Below the pieces are notes generated by a model. The model was not told the origin of the DNA, searched no databases, and saw nothing but the letters and a program-made list of their open reading frames with translations. Below, piece by piece: positions 45,192 to 60,051 of a stretch of 64,000 nucleotides of DNA. Source of the stretch: Neolentinus lepideus HHB14362 ss-1 (lineage: Eukaryota > Basidiomycota > Agaricomycetes > Gloeophyllales > Gloeophyllaceae); contig KV425563.1 in assembly GCA_001632425.1 (NCBI GenBank), positions 93,339-157,338 on the forward strand. Reading direction: 5' to 3'. Every line of letters starts with the position of its first letter. The first letter of the stretch is position 1. Position numbers and translations under genes: made by a program.

Positions 45192-47302
45192 TCAGATTGC
45201 TCGTGGTAGGTCGTCATCGGGGACATCGACGTCAGGCAAATCTGTCAAGCAGAAGTGAGTATGCGAGGAGGCAAAGATACCACGATCTCGCTAAACTTAC
45301 CAATAGGCGATGTAAAGGTCGTAACATAAGGGTGCAAATTCGACTGGTTCGTCTGGATGTCCTGCTGGGACGGCCTCCTCGAGATTGTCAGCATAACACT
45401 TGAATGCCGTCTATACGATGGCGGCGGGCGCGTGATCACTTCACGCGGTCCAACCTCCAAGGTCTGTACTTCGACACCCGTGTCATCGTCGCGGTCTTTC
45501 CTTCTGTCCCGGGTGCGCGAACGGTACAGGCTTGGCGCATCGAGCAAAATCTCCGACCCCGGGGAGTAAGGTTCCGGATTCGGGAAAGGAAAATAACTAC
45601 CCGTTGTTGACGGTGCATGCGACTCGGATAGCGGGGCAGGCACAGGCGCGGTGAACGCGCGGGAACGACAACGAGGGCATCGATGGCCCCCGACGATCTT
45701 CGACGATACCGCGTGTTCTGAAGACCGGGGCAGCGGAGAGTAGTGCTCCTCCTTCGCGAGTGAGCGCGGGAAGAATATCTAAGAAATATGATCGTCAGTA
45801 TCCGACGACCAACCATGGCGATAGATCATAGACACACCAAGAGGGTGATCGCAGAGGAGACGAAGCAACCAATAGCGGCTAACATCAGCAGGAAGTCTGC
45901 GATGAAGTGAGTGCACCGAAACACACTAGGAATATCACGACATTATTTACCTGAGCTGAACCTTGATCCGCAAAGTCAGCCATATGCGCATAGGCTTCAG
46001 ACAGAGCAGAGGACTTACGGATTCATCAGGATCGGGTGACTACCTTGCACGCCATCGATGGCAACAATAAGGAGAGGCAGCGTAAAGACGAAGCGGAACC
46101 AGACTCGAATGAGCTGTCATGAGCGCATCAGCAGGGCACCTCAGTGACAGCATAACAATCGACAGACATTCAACTGGTAGAACGTTGCCAGGCGCACCAC
46201 AACCTCAATCTCGGCACCTTGGCTCTTGATGTGCCGGAGGAATCCTGGAAACAGCCACAGCACGTACAGGAATACTATAGTCGTCGCTGTCGATGCGCAC
46301 GATCCAACCAGAAAGATCCAAGCCTCACACTAGAGACTAGTTGGACAGATGTAACGGGTGGATTTGATGAGTACTGACCGTTTCGAGATTCGTTCGGGAA
46401 ACTAGCGTGACAAGCGGCAAGCCAATGATAGCAGCAACGCTGCCTGTCTCCGACGCATCTCAACAAATATCTTCGTCCGGGGGAGCAGAGCCTGCGCACC
46501 TAGGTACCATGCCCGAAATTCCGAACTGGTAAACCAATCCCTACGTGCAGGTCCTTGACGGAGTAGGAATATCCAGAATGAGAGTTCTGCGCACAACGGT
46601 AATATCAGCTATAGACACCTAGGAGAAACAGGCAACAAAGTCGGGTTCATACCTTCCAGATGAGTGACACTATCATAGGATTCGTCATTAGCAAGCTCTT
46701 ATTTGAAAGGTCGGGATAAGGTAATTACTCACATTTCCAGCGCCCATGCCCCACTGAAGACGAAAAATAACGGCAATACCCAGTGTCTGTGTTCCGGTCG
46801 CCATAATTCATAAGGTTTGGGAATTATATCTAGTCAAACGGGGATATGGTATGTGTCCTTGAAAAGATTATGTCCCGGCGTACCTTGTCCGTATACCATA
46901 TATCCTATCATTCAACATAACCCCCATCACTCTTTACGTACATCCGAGTCAGCTAGCCGCACGCACCTTCTTTGAACTTCAGATCTGTCATTGCGACTCC
47001 AAAAAACACGAGTGCCGGTATGGTCGCCAGATAACAATACTGTTCTCACGCATGTTAGCCAAAGTCCCAATGCCACAGAGATACACCGCGCACCGTCATG
47101 ACCCTCTTGAACGCTCCTGGCTGTCTTCCCGAGTTCCATAGTACACATTTGAACTTATCGTAACACCACAGATGCACGAGAAGAAATATCTGGAACTAAA
47201 GCCGCGCGTCAGCCACCTTCATAGCTTTACCTTAGTTAATACACCCACCATAACCGCTAGAATTGCCCATAACAGATATGCGGTCGGCGACCCAGTGCTC
47301 AT
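45192..47302 (-). CDS. Seven-transmembrane receptor-like protein with microexons
   Basis: Fourteen exons from 47302 down: 47302-47243, 47195-47094, 47039-46967, 46904-46884, 46829-46733, 46669-46653, 46586-46500, 46443-46379, 46329-46168, 46113-46019, 45961-45951, 45896-45838, 45778-45301, 45241-45192. They sum to 1377 bases, 458 residues, fully in frame. Exons of 21, 17 and 11 bases are required to keep the frame. Seven hydrophobic segments are visible, beginning AYLLWAILAVMVGF, YCYLATIPALVFFGVAM, WVLPLFFVFSGAWALEIV, GSVAAIIGLPLVTLVS, IFLVGSCASTATTIVFLYVL, VWFRFVFTLPLLIVAI and FLLMLAAIGCFVSSAITLL. A roughly 170-residue hydrophilic C-tail rich in Ser, Pro and Arg follows. The topology suggests a GPCR-like protein conserved in agaricomycetes, but ligand and coupling are unknown. 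Confidence 0.8.
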
Positions 47303-48775
47303 GAATACGCGTACTCAAGATGACACAAAGAATCTGAGTAGTAGCCAGTTCGTGGAGGACGAGAGAGTGGTTGGCAGAGTGAGGGAATGACAGTTCATAT
47401 CATCTGTGTCTGTCCTCGGCGGAGACCGAAGTCTCACCTCAGGTCCCAAATTCGGGAGCCGTCGGGTAAGCATCGAGGTCGGCTGAGGCTTATTTCTTTT
47501 TGCACGCTGGTCGCAGTCCCCGCTCCCCGTAACGCATCGTCTACTGACTCGAGCATTCATGTCTGTTTATTGAGGATTCTTCTTCCTTTTGCAGAGCCCA
47601 TATGCATATTGCCCTGCGCAGCCCCGGCCCATCCCTGGCCAGCCGAGACTACCGAGTCACCCTGATAAGTCCATCACAATCGACCAATCACTGAATTCAA
47701 ATGGCACCAGTTATATATATATATGTACGTGAGAGACCGCCTTCGCCGATATGTACGTATACGAGGCAAGGTTATGTGGGTTCGAAATAACGTTCTTAAA
47801 TAGATCTGCGAGATCCGAAGTTAGCCAGGCACTCCTGATCATGATAATTGGACCTCGTCTTCGGTTCCATTGCTACAACCCTGAAGTCGTGGGGACACCA
47901 GTTATGGCGGGCCGCGCATCTTACTCCGAGTCGGACTCTTCATCAGACCTTAACCTGGCAAGATATGATGAATTATATTGTGATTTTCTAGTCACTGTTA
48001 TCCCGAATTCCTTCCAACGACTTTCTAAAGTTAGGTCTCCCTGTTTATGTTGTTATGGCCATCTCAAGTGCTTACGTCCAATACTGATGCGAGAGGTCCA
48101 CAGCTCACGATGGAACTGTCTAATGCCACTCGCCGTGCGACAGATCTGAGTAAACGACTACTGACCGACAATTCAATAACCGCAAGTGGGAAATCAATCC
48201 CGAACAAGAAATCATCTGACCAGCGACTCCGTAAGATCGTAGGATCAGATGCACAAAACTTCAAGAGTGAATAGCGGAGTGGAAGAATATACATTGTCGC
48301 GGAGATAAAGTGCTTGCGGAAGGACAGAAGTGATCGGAAGACACAGCCGAAGAACTTCAGAAGTCGAACGAAACCTTCGCCCGACGCCAGGTGCCTCGAT
48401 TCATCAAGCACCGGGACCGAGGTAGACGCCACTATATCAACGGATGACCCTAATATAGAGCGCCAATGCAAGAAAGCTGCCGCTAGCCCTCGTTATAGAA
48501 CGTACCAAGGCAGGGGCACGGTCATTCCCTACGATAACGCAGGAGCAGATTCCCCTTCCATAGAACATCCCGATCCAAGTGAAGTCAGACGGATGTTAAA
48601 GGGCTTTACCTCAAACAAGAATGTGACCTTGGGTCAAACACCACGGATACGAAGCGAGGTATACGAGCAGCCTGAAACGCCAAGGAGTGGAGCACCTAGT
48701 ATTCCGATCCATCTAAGCAATCACGATCATGGTAACGGAGGTGGAGGCCTACATCACACAACGGTAACTCAACCT
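47303..48775. other. Intergenic / possible disordered protein gene at 47904-48808 (+)
   Basis: A plus-strand reading from ATG 47904 (MAGRASYSESDSSSDL) and a frame at 48047-48811 look coding-like: MELSNATRRATDLSKRLL, SGKSIPNKKSSDQRLRK, then, after an in-frame TAG at 48272, RYRTYQGRGTVIPYDNAG and RRMLKGFTSNKNVTLGQTP. The last bases overlap the convergent EFG1 end. Exon borders could not be fixed and no family was recognised. It could be a real spliced gene for a disordered basic protein or a decayed one. 47303-47900 shows nothing. Confidence 0.35.
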
Positions 48776-49833
48776 TCACTCGTCTTCATCGTCCTCCGAG
48801 TCGACCCCTGATTCCTGTTCTCCCGTCGACACATCATCATCTTCCTCGCCACTCTCATCCTCGCCAAAGAAATCATCATGCATGGCCTTCGCGGCCTTCG
48901 TCTCGGTCTCCGAATTCCCACCCTTCTTACCCCTCCCGCCTACCGATACAGGTCCATCACTCCGCTTTGATCTATCATGATTGCTCCTGCCTCCACATCT
49001 TGGATCAGAATCCTTCTCCAACTCGGGCTCGCGGCTCAGTTGCCTCTCCCTCATTTTCTTCCGAATCGACGCCCGGAGCTCTGCTCGCCGAGTGTCTGTC
49101 TTGGCTTTTTCTTCTTCGAGCTCAGGTTGAGGCGTTTCTCCGTGCCGCACTTCGGGTGGGAAGAGGGAGATGTACTTTTGTAGTTTGGGATAGTGCTGCA
49201 TGTCGTAGCGATGAGTTTGCATACGAGTATGAACCGAAGTAACCTCACGAGAATGTAGTTGAGATCCACCCGTAGGTTTCGCAAGGCCGTTTCGAGTTCT
49301 CGTCTCAATCTGGAGTTCAGATCTTTTGCGGACAGCTTCTTTTTCGTCTGTGAGATCTTGCGAACAACCTTCTGTCGTTCTGAGCGAAGTTTGAATCCCA
49401 TACATCAACATAAATCTCTGCTCACAGTGAGACTCACCGAAGAACTTGATCTTATGATACCGCACCGCGAAGGCCCGCTCCTTTCTCGTCCTCTCAGCCA
49501 TCTCCAAATCCGCTTCTAACGATTTCAATCTTCTCTCTGTTTCTACACGGACATCGGCTGCCAGATTGTCCTACATCCGACGTGGCTCGCGCTTCAGTCA
49601 CATCTGCGAGCAGCCAAAATTTGTGCATGATATCGCACCTTGGCAAGTAACCGCCGCGTCTGTCTTAGTTGTGACTTCAACTTCTGCACTCCTGGAACGC
49701 CATTAGGTTCAGCGCCATTGTCATTTGGCTTCGGTCGTCTGGTTTGCTCTCCTTGTCCCTGTTTCCTGAGTTTGCTTTGGCTGCCAGAGGGGTTTGCTGA
49801 GGGACCTGGGTCGCGAGTTCGTGACGGTCCCAT
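48776..49833 (-). CDS. EFG1: rRNA-processing protein EFG1
   Basis: Four exons: 49833-49639, 49570-49438, 49379-49249, 49195-48776, giving 292 residues. The EFG1 domain is well conserved: KLKSQLRQTRRLLAK, DNLAADVRVETERRLKSLE, RYHKIKFFERQKV, RKISQTKKKL, LRVDLNYILHYPKLQKYISL. The N-terminus is glutamine/proline-rich and the C-terminus is a long acidic/basic disordered tail (DDDVSTGEQESGVDSEDD). EFG1 acts in the nucleolus in early 35S pre-rRNA processing within the small-subunit processome. It is longer than the yeast protein because of its tails. The start is the first Met before the conserved coiled coil. Confidence 0.93.
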
Positions 49834-52020
49834 TTTAGAAGATCAGAGTCAGGAGCTGTTCGTGTCGAGAAATCGGTAGAAAGGTAAGCCAATACTGGTT
49901 ATTGTAGTGTACATGTATACGACTCGGCCATGAAGAGAAGCGAACCCCCCTGAAGGTATGATTTTCTCACGCCACTCTATCAACTTTCCAAGTTGAATCT
50001 GTTTGAACTTGACGTCTCGACGATTTGGAAGATTCACAGACAAGACGGTATAGTTCAGCACTTGTGTCCGCCGAGGCGCATCCATACAGTTGAAAGGATT
50101 CCTCTGCTAATATGTAGCAGGATGCACTCGCCTTCACTCATGCCTCCGCCGGTCAGCTTTACCTCTACTGTCACGTCTTCCAAAAAGCTGGACCTGTATT
50201 ATGAGCGTCGAGATCTGACGTGATGATACGCGAGTGACAGCGCTTCAAAACCTATAGAATTCGAATCCTTCAATTGACCCAACCGATTTATTAGGACTCG
50301 CGGGGACTCAGTACTCAAGACTCGGGATACGTACGGTTTGTCAACCCTTCAGCGACATTCGAATGAATGTTTTATAAACGTGTCATATACCCCTCGTGGG
50401 ATCCATGTGGAAATTCACCCAACCCTTGAAGCACTGACTTTATATTTAGATGGCGACAAATGACACAGAACGGTCATAGACCCTCTGTCTATACAAGTCA
50501 TCCTACGCATAACTGGCTCCATTGAGCCGCAGCTAAAGCTAGCTACTGTAGCGCCAACTTGTCGCGGGCTCAGGGGCTACTTCACATAAACATAACGCCT
50601 TGGCATTTTCTCGGGAGTCTGGAGGCGTCCGCCGGGGTGTCTAAATAACTGGTAAGCCGCCGAATGGCAGGTATGGAGCTTGGAGAACTACTAATGATTG
50701 CAGTCCACGTGTTTTAACCTGTGACAGAGAGTGAGGGCAAGGAAGGAGCCGCAGGCCCTCAGCGGTTGTCGATGTGGAGCAAGCAGAGCTTGAAGATCTA
50801 GAGTATACTGGAGGCTTGCTCCAAAGCCAAACAACTATAACACGTCCTGAAAAGGTGCATATTGGCTGATTACGGGGAAATACCTTCTAAGGGGGTTGGT
50901 GCCTATCCCTGAACCGCGTGTGGTGCTCCGGTGCAGGGTTGCTGCTTCAGGTGGGGGCTCTACGAGTATAAATGCGAAACGTGTCTAATGTTGTGCAGAC
51001 GGCTTGAACATTCAATGAACCAATTCATTCGATACAGGCTGGTTGTTTACTATCCAGTGAGGGTGCACGTCAATCGATGTCGCTGGCGGCTGTTTGTATG
51101 TCGAAAAAAGTGCAACTTCTTCCGGCACTGTATATGGTCAAGCCGAATGCTACTACTACTAGCAGTTATCAATGAGCTGTTTAAAGAAAAGCTGGTGTTT
51201 TACAGTACTTTGCATAAATTTAAAAGTCTGGAAACTCGCGTTCAGTAATTCAAATTCCGAAATGGCATTGAAGCGAGCTTTAAACTCCGACTCAATTAAT
51301 CGGCCGTTCGTTCTGTCAACTCCGACCGGCTTTGCGCAATGCGCAACGAACGAACCGAACAGTTAACAATTGAATATTGAACATTACTCCGGGGAAGAAT
51401 GGAGCCATAGTTTAGTGATCAGATATGAGCTGAATTCATCAACGGTGCCAGTGGATGTAGGTCATGTTATCGTCAACAAAAACAAGAAGCATAGATATCG
51501 TTCATGTCGGCGGAGTTAACGTTCTTCACTACGTCGCTGAGTTATCGCTGAGACAAATCTCTTCGTATACGACGCAAATAGCTGTACCGCGAGGCAGGTT
51601 ATGGCATTCAGTAAAGGCAAGGTCGCCGAGACAGATGTCAAAGTCAAATTTGAGCCGACAGATAAGGCGGCCAAGGGAAAGACCCGGATCTTGGCAAGTA
51701 TTGAAGGGAAATCGCACCCGTTGGTCCAGTAGAACAGGGTGGTCGCCAATAATGCCGGCAGTGCCTACGGTTTGCAGGTAGTTGAGAGTAAATTTGTGGT
51801 GGCGGAGGCGAGGAGGCGAAGGCATCTCCTGTTGTACGTACAGGACGAGCAATCGGTGCCCCACCGCTAGCGAACCCTTCCGCGCGACTGATCTTCTGTG
51901 TCAACTAACCAGGGATGGAACTCTACTCGATCGTATAAATCCAGGTACATACGCTCGTATCCCCCCAGCCTTTCTTCGACCTAGTGCAACGCGCTCATCA
52001 GACAGACTTCAGAGACGAAA
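49834..52020. other. Intergenic with a possible TUDOR-like relic at 51601-51850 (+)
   Basis: From 51601 a frame reads MAFSKGKVAETDVKVKFEPT, KGKTRILASIEGKSHPLVQ, TAG at 51730, then NRVVANNAGSAYG. The pattern GKVAE ... KGKTR ... HP ... NRVV is reminiscent of the fungal HVA_TUDOR (DUF2945) domain, broken by one stop. This is weak. Elsewhere, including 49849-50220 on the minus strand, ORFs have no recognised family. Confidence 0.25.
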
Positions 52021-55000
52021 ATGCAGGACGGCGTTGGCAGCTGGTACGAAGAACTGTATGAGAGCGTGCGGGGCCAGGTGTACAAGCAGGGTGAGACCAG
52101 GTGTGTATGCTGCGTAGCATGGCGCCCGGAAACAACTGACACACCATGAAACGTGGTAGTTTCCAGACGCGGTCGCAGATTTTCAACGGAAACGTTACAT
52201 GCTCGGCCAGGGCTGTTACTTGTCCACTAGACGCACAGGATGTGAGCACGTGAGTCTTCGTCTACATCTCTTAGCCATGTTCGACTGGGTTCGGTTGCTG
52301 CGTCGATGTCAAGGAGGAAGGAAATTAAGGGCATGCGCGTGGGTTGATCCGCTGCACTGCGGACGTGGAACGATAGAAGAAGGCTGGATCGACACGCTTC
52401 CTCTGCACCGCTTTTCTCACTGTACCATTACTTCTGATGATTGATTCTGACATTACATCTCAGCATCCTCAAGATATGCACCAAACACTCTCTGTCTCCC
52501 TCCATCAAAGCCGGTGGATACGGTACCGCCGGCTGGGCTGTTAACGGCGACATCATTGTTGACCTCTCTAATCTCCTTGACATGCATATCGCCGCACCTC
52601 TTTCCAGACCCGATGACATCTCTTCTCTCCCAGAAAACTGGAAGAATTACACCAGCATACCCGACATGCCCGTACGGTCGAGTAAGGGCAAGTCTAGTGT
52701 CGAAGCGCCCTCGAATTCGTTGAAAAGACAGCGAGAGGAGGATGTAGACGGGGATAAGTATGAGAACCCTGCCCGGAGGCAGAGGAACTACGATCATGCT
52801 TCGCCGGCGCTGGCTACTTTCCTCAAGGGTCCGGCATTACCCCCCGACCCACTGGGCGAAGAGCCCCGGCGGTTTCCTCAGGATATCAGGCTCGAACAGC
52901 TGTATAATTTGCATCCCGACATATGTGGGGTACCTCACATTAGCGGTGGACACGGTGGTCCTGAAGCACCTGCTATGGACTCGCGCCAGTTGTCTAAGGA
53001 GTCGAGCGCTTCAGGGACTAGCATGACTTCCAGCCAGAGTGGGTCGAGCATGTTTGCAAGTTCGAGTGGCGGCACGAGCCTCACCACTCCGGATGTAGAC
53101 GGAGGCCAGACGAGTGGCACTCCTTTCGGCTACATGGCCACTGGTAGCGATAATGCCCAAGGGGTAAGCGGCTCTTTCAGCGCTCCAGTGGGATATCGGC
53201 TTCCTTTCAATATGGACGCGAGCGGACTCGGCATACCTGGTGCATGGCCACTATCGGCCGTTGGCACGACGTCCGCAGTGAGCCCATTGACAGGTGTACC
53301 CAGCGCAGCAGCAGATCCGTTCGGATACATGGACGCTGGCTCTGCACCTTCGGGTAGCACTCTCTTCAGCGGTCTCGGCTCCACGGCATCCTTGTGGACT
53401 CCTCCGCCTTCCGCTTCTTCCTCAGGTCTGAATGTATTAATCCCATCTTCGTCTTACGTGCCGACCCAGGATCCTGCCCTGAGCTCTCCGTTGCATAGGG
53501 CAGCGGAAATCACGCATCTGGCACATGCTATACCGATTCATAGCCATGCGTACGTGACGTTCGGCGCGGGTGTGCTACAGAAGGATTTGGATGCGTTTAC
53601 GCATCGCAACCCACTCGAAGGGAGGAGTGTTAATGGGATGCCTGTCACGGTTCCGTATCACGTGCCCTCGTAAGTGAATATTTTGTGGTGGCCATGTTTA
53701 ATTCGAGGTAATTGACATCTGTACTTAGAGCTGCGCACCCCGTCGGCTCGAGTATTATGATCCTCGGCGGCTTCGGGTTCTTGTCGAGGTTGCACGGGCT
53801 GAGTGTAGATAACGTCGTGGAGATGGAGGTCGTTCTGGCTGATGGGACTATCGTGATTGCGAGTCAAGATAGTCATCCAGGTGCGTCTTTCACCATTAAG
53901 TGCTCATTACGAATACTCAATGGTCATAGATTTGTGGTGGGCTCTGCGAGGAGCTGGCCCAGCATTCGGCGTCATCACTCGATACAAAGTCAAAGCTTAT
54001 CCCGTCCCGGTCGTATTCGCCGGTAACTTGATCTAGTACGTCTATCTTCAATTATTGATAAACTCTAATAACGGAAGCTGATTTCCCCCATAGTCGTTTC
54101 CACCGTGCTACTGCGCCCTCGCTCATCCGTCATTTCCGCGACTGCATTAAATCAGCCCCTCGCGAGCTCTACGCCAATGTCCTCCTCACTGCTGGGCCAG
54201 CCAATCAAGACTCCCTCGTCGTCATACAGTTTTGCTTTGTTGGCCCGAGGGAGAAGGGGATCGAGTTCTTGCAGGCCATCGAGAGTTGGGAGGGCGAGAC
54301 GTGTCTGTTGAATGAGGTTAGCGAGAAGGCTTTTGTGGCACAGCAGGATAGCGTCGCTCAGGTGTTGAGGGCGAAAGGTATGCATGTTTATGATATGGAA
54401 TTGCTACCGTCACTCAGACACATTCTCTGTCCAGCTGGCAGGAACTGGTTTATTCGCTCTGCGCTCATTTCGTCGTTGCCGGATGAGATAATCAACAAGA
54501 CTGTCATGCAGTTCGCTGACACGCCCATTGGCTGCAGTAAGCCGAACATATCTTTCCCGTCCTACCTTCATCACTAATGGAACACTCAATCGTCGTTCAG
54601 CCTGGTTATTCGAGCTCGCTGGTGGGGCCATCACGGACCACGAAGACGCATGTATACCCAAGAGCCGACGTGAGGCGACATGGACCGTTGCCTCTCTCCA
54701 CCAATGGGACTTGGAGATCGACGATCCACGGTGCAGGGTGTCAGCTGAGAACGTACGTTGCTCCCCTTCAATTGGTTGACCAACCCCTTTTTACTGACGC
54801 CTTATGATACGGCGCAGTGGATCAACAAGACTCTTGGCCCTGTTGCCGTAGGCGGGTCCTTCCCTAGCGTAAGTTGCTCTTGACTGCCCTATCAGCAGTT
54901 CTGCGCTGATCAGCAACACCAATATAGTTCCTTGGCCGACATGAGCCGGCAGCCCGAACCATCTCGTGCTACGGAGACAGCTGGGCCCGATTGGCCGAGT

Positions 55001-55146
55001 TAAAGCAAAAGTATGATCCTCAAAACGTCTTCAGGAATACTTTGTGGCCCTTAGGAGAAGAAGGGACCCACATCGAGCCCGAGATGCACGAGCCCCCTTC
55101 TCCTGTCATCGGTCCCATTATGGGTCATACCCTCAGAGGCTCCTGA
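52021..55146 (+). CDS. FAD-linked oxidase (PCMH-type) with a large disordered insertion
   Basis: Ten exons: 52021-52100, 52160-52249, 52464-53669, 53729-53880, 53930-54035, 54094-54377, 54435-54536, 54601-54752, 54818-54868, 54928-55146, totalling 2442 bases, 813 residues. The N-terminus (SWYEELYESVRGQVYKQGE, NGNVTCSARAVTCPLDAQDV, SPSIKAGGYGTAGWAV, GDIIVDLSNL) starts the FAD-binding domain. The domain resumes only about 330 residues later at THLAHAIPIHSHAYVTFGAG, and continues HPVGSSIMILGGFGF, DLWWALRGAGPAFGVIT. The intervening part is Ser/Gly/Pro-rich and charged at its start. The C-terminus has the usual substrate part and YDPQNVFRNTLWPLG. The histidine that holds flavin covalently in many relatives is Tyr here (AGGYGT). 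Typical roles are sugar or alcohol oxidation or secondary metabolism. The second intron (52250-52463) is 214 bases, unusually long here. The substrate is unknown. Confidence 0.85.
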
Positions 55147-55454
55147 AATTTATAAAAACGGGGATCTTCCACTCACGCGCACGTCCAGCTTTACTATTCA
55201 TTCTTCCTTGTTACTTCTTTGCATTGTTCTCTTGTTAGTCATGCTATCTACGCGCATTGCTGTCGATCTTGTTTCTGACCGTGGTTGCTACTGGCGGTCG
55301 CACCTACGGACATATAAATTCTCGATTTCAATCTTCATGCAAAAACAAGCGCCTATGCTTCGGGGTATCTGGCTTGTATTCTGCGTTTACAATCACTAAT
55401 TAGCCATCGTGAATGAGATGCCGTATTACGTCCATTTGTTTGTAATCTAACATT
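55147..55454. other. Convergent intergenic region
   Basis: Holds the two 3' ends. No further gene recognised. Confidence 0.5.
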
Positions 55455-59388
<3,934 letters not shown>

Positions 59389-60051
59389 TATAGGGTACTT
59401 TTGGGGTCGATATGGGGAATTATACAGCTGTCGTATCCTGTGAGCGTGCTTAAGTGATACGCGTTGGTTATGTATATGCGCGCGTTGGTTGCACAGCTCA
59501 CAGGACCCGGCATACCCCGCCTACCCCTACCTTTTTTCGTACACGCACCACTGCGAAAATTACCAGGAACAAGTACAGGATATCTTGGTATGAGAAAGCA
59601 ACGCTCGCTGAGTTGAGAATAAAGCTAGGTAGCGCCTAAATGCAGACTATCGAGCCGTACTCGTTGCGTTCATCAGGCTCACTAAAAGCAACGAGGAGGT
59701 AGCCGTGGATAGTGGAGGACTAAGGGAAAGAGGCGAAATTCCTATCTTCTGGTGCCCCCGCCTTTATATGTCAGAGCCGACTCACGCCCAGTAATCACAG
59801 TGAGTTGTGAAGAGTTAGATCATCCAGAATGGGTCATTGACCTTCCTAATACGGACAGTAGGCATTCACATAATCATTGCAAGAAGGGCCACGACATTAG
59901 TCGATATCTCCCCGAGGAGACGGAGGGACAGAAGACGAAAGTACCATTAGGAGCTGCATTAGAGGATATACTTACAGGAGTAAACGATGTTTTGAAAATG
60001 TCTTATAGTAAGTAGTAGGGTATACAAACCTCGAGTCAATTTGACGCATAC
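59389..60051. other. Intergenic with a coding-like relic at 59650-60015 (+)
   Basis: One frame near 59655-59790 reads AVLVAFIRLTKSNEEVAVDS and IPIFWCPRLYMSEPTHAQ, then the coding appearance shifts frame at about 59791 to VITVSCEELDHPEWVIDLP, ending at a stop at 60015. A one-base frameshift in a decayed gene piece is the simplest reading. The first part is weakly reminiscent of the N-terminus of an adenylation-type reductase, but I cannot name it safely. Confidence 0.3.

Noticed and set aside
47700..47760. TATATATATATA run
   Set aside because: Simple dinucleotide repeat of about a dozen bases; not evidence of an element or promoter by itself.
50240..50300. GAATTCGAATCCTT resembling a tRNA T-loop
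   Set aside because: No matching acceptor or anticodon stems could be paired around it.
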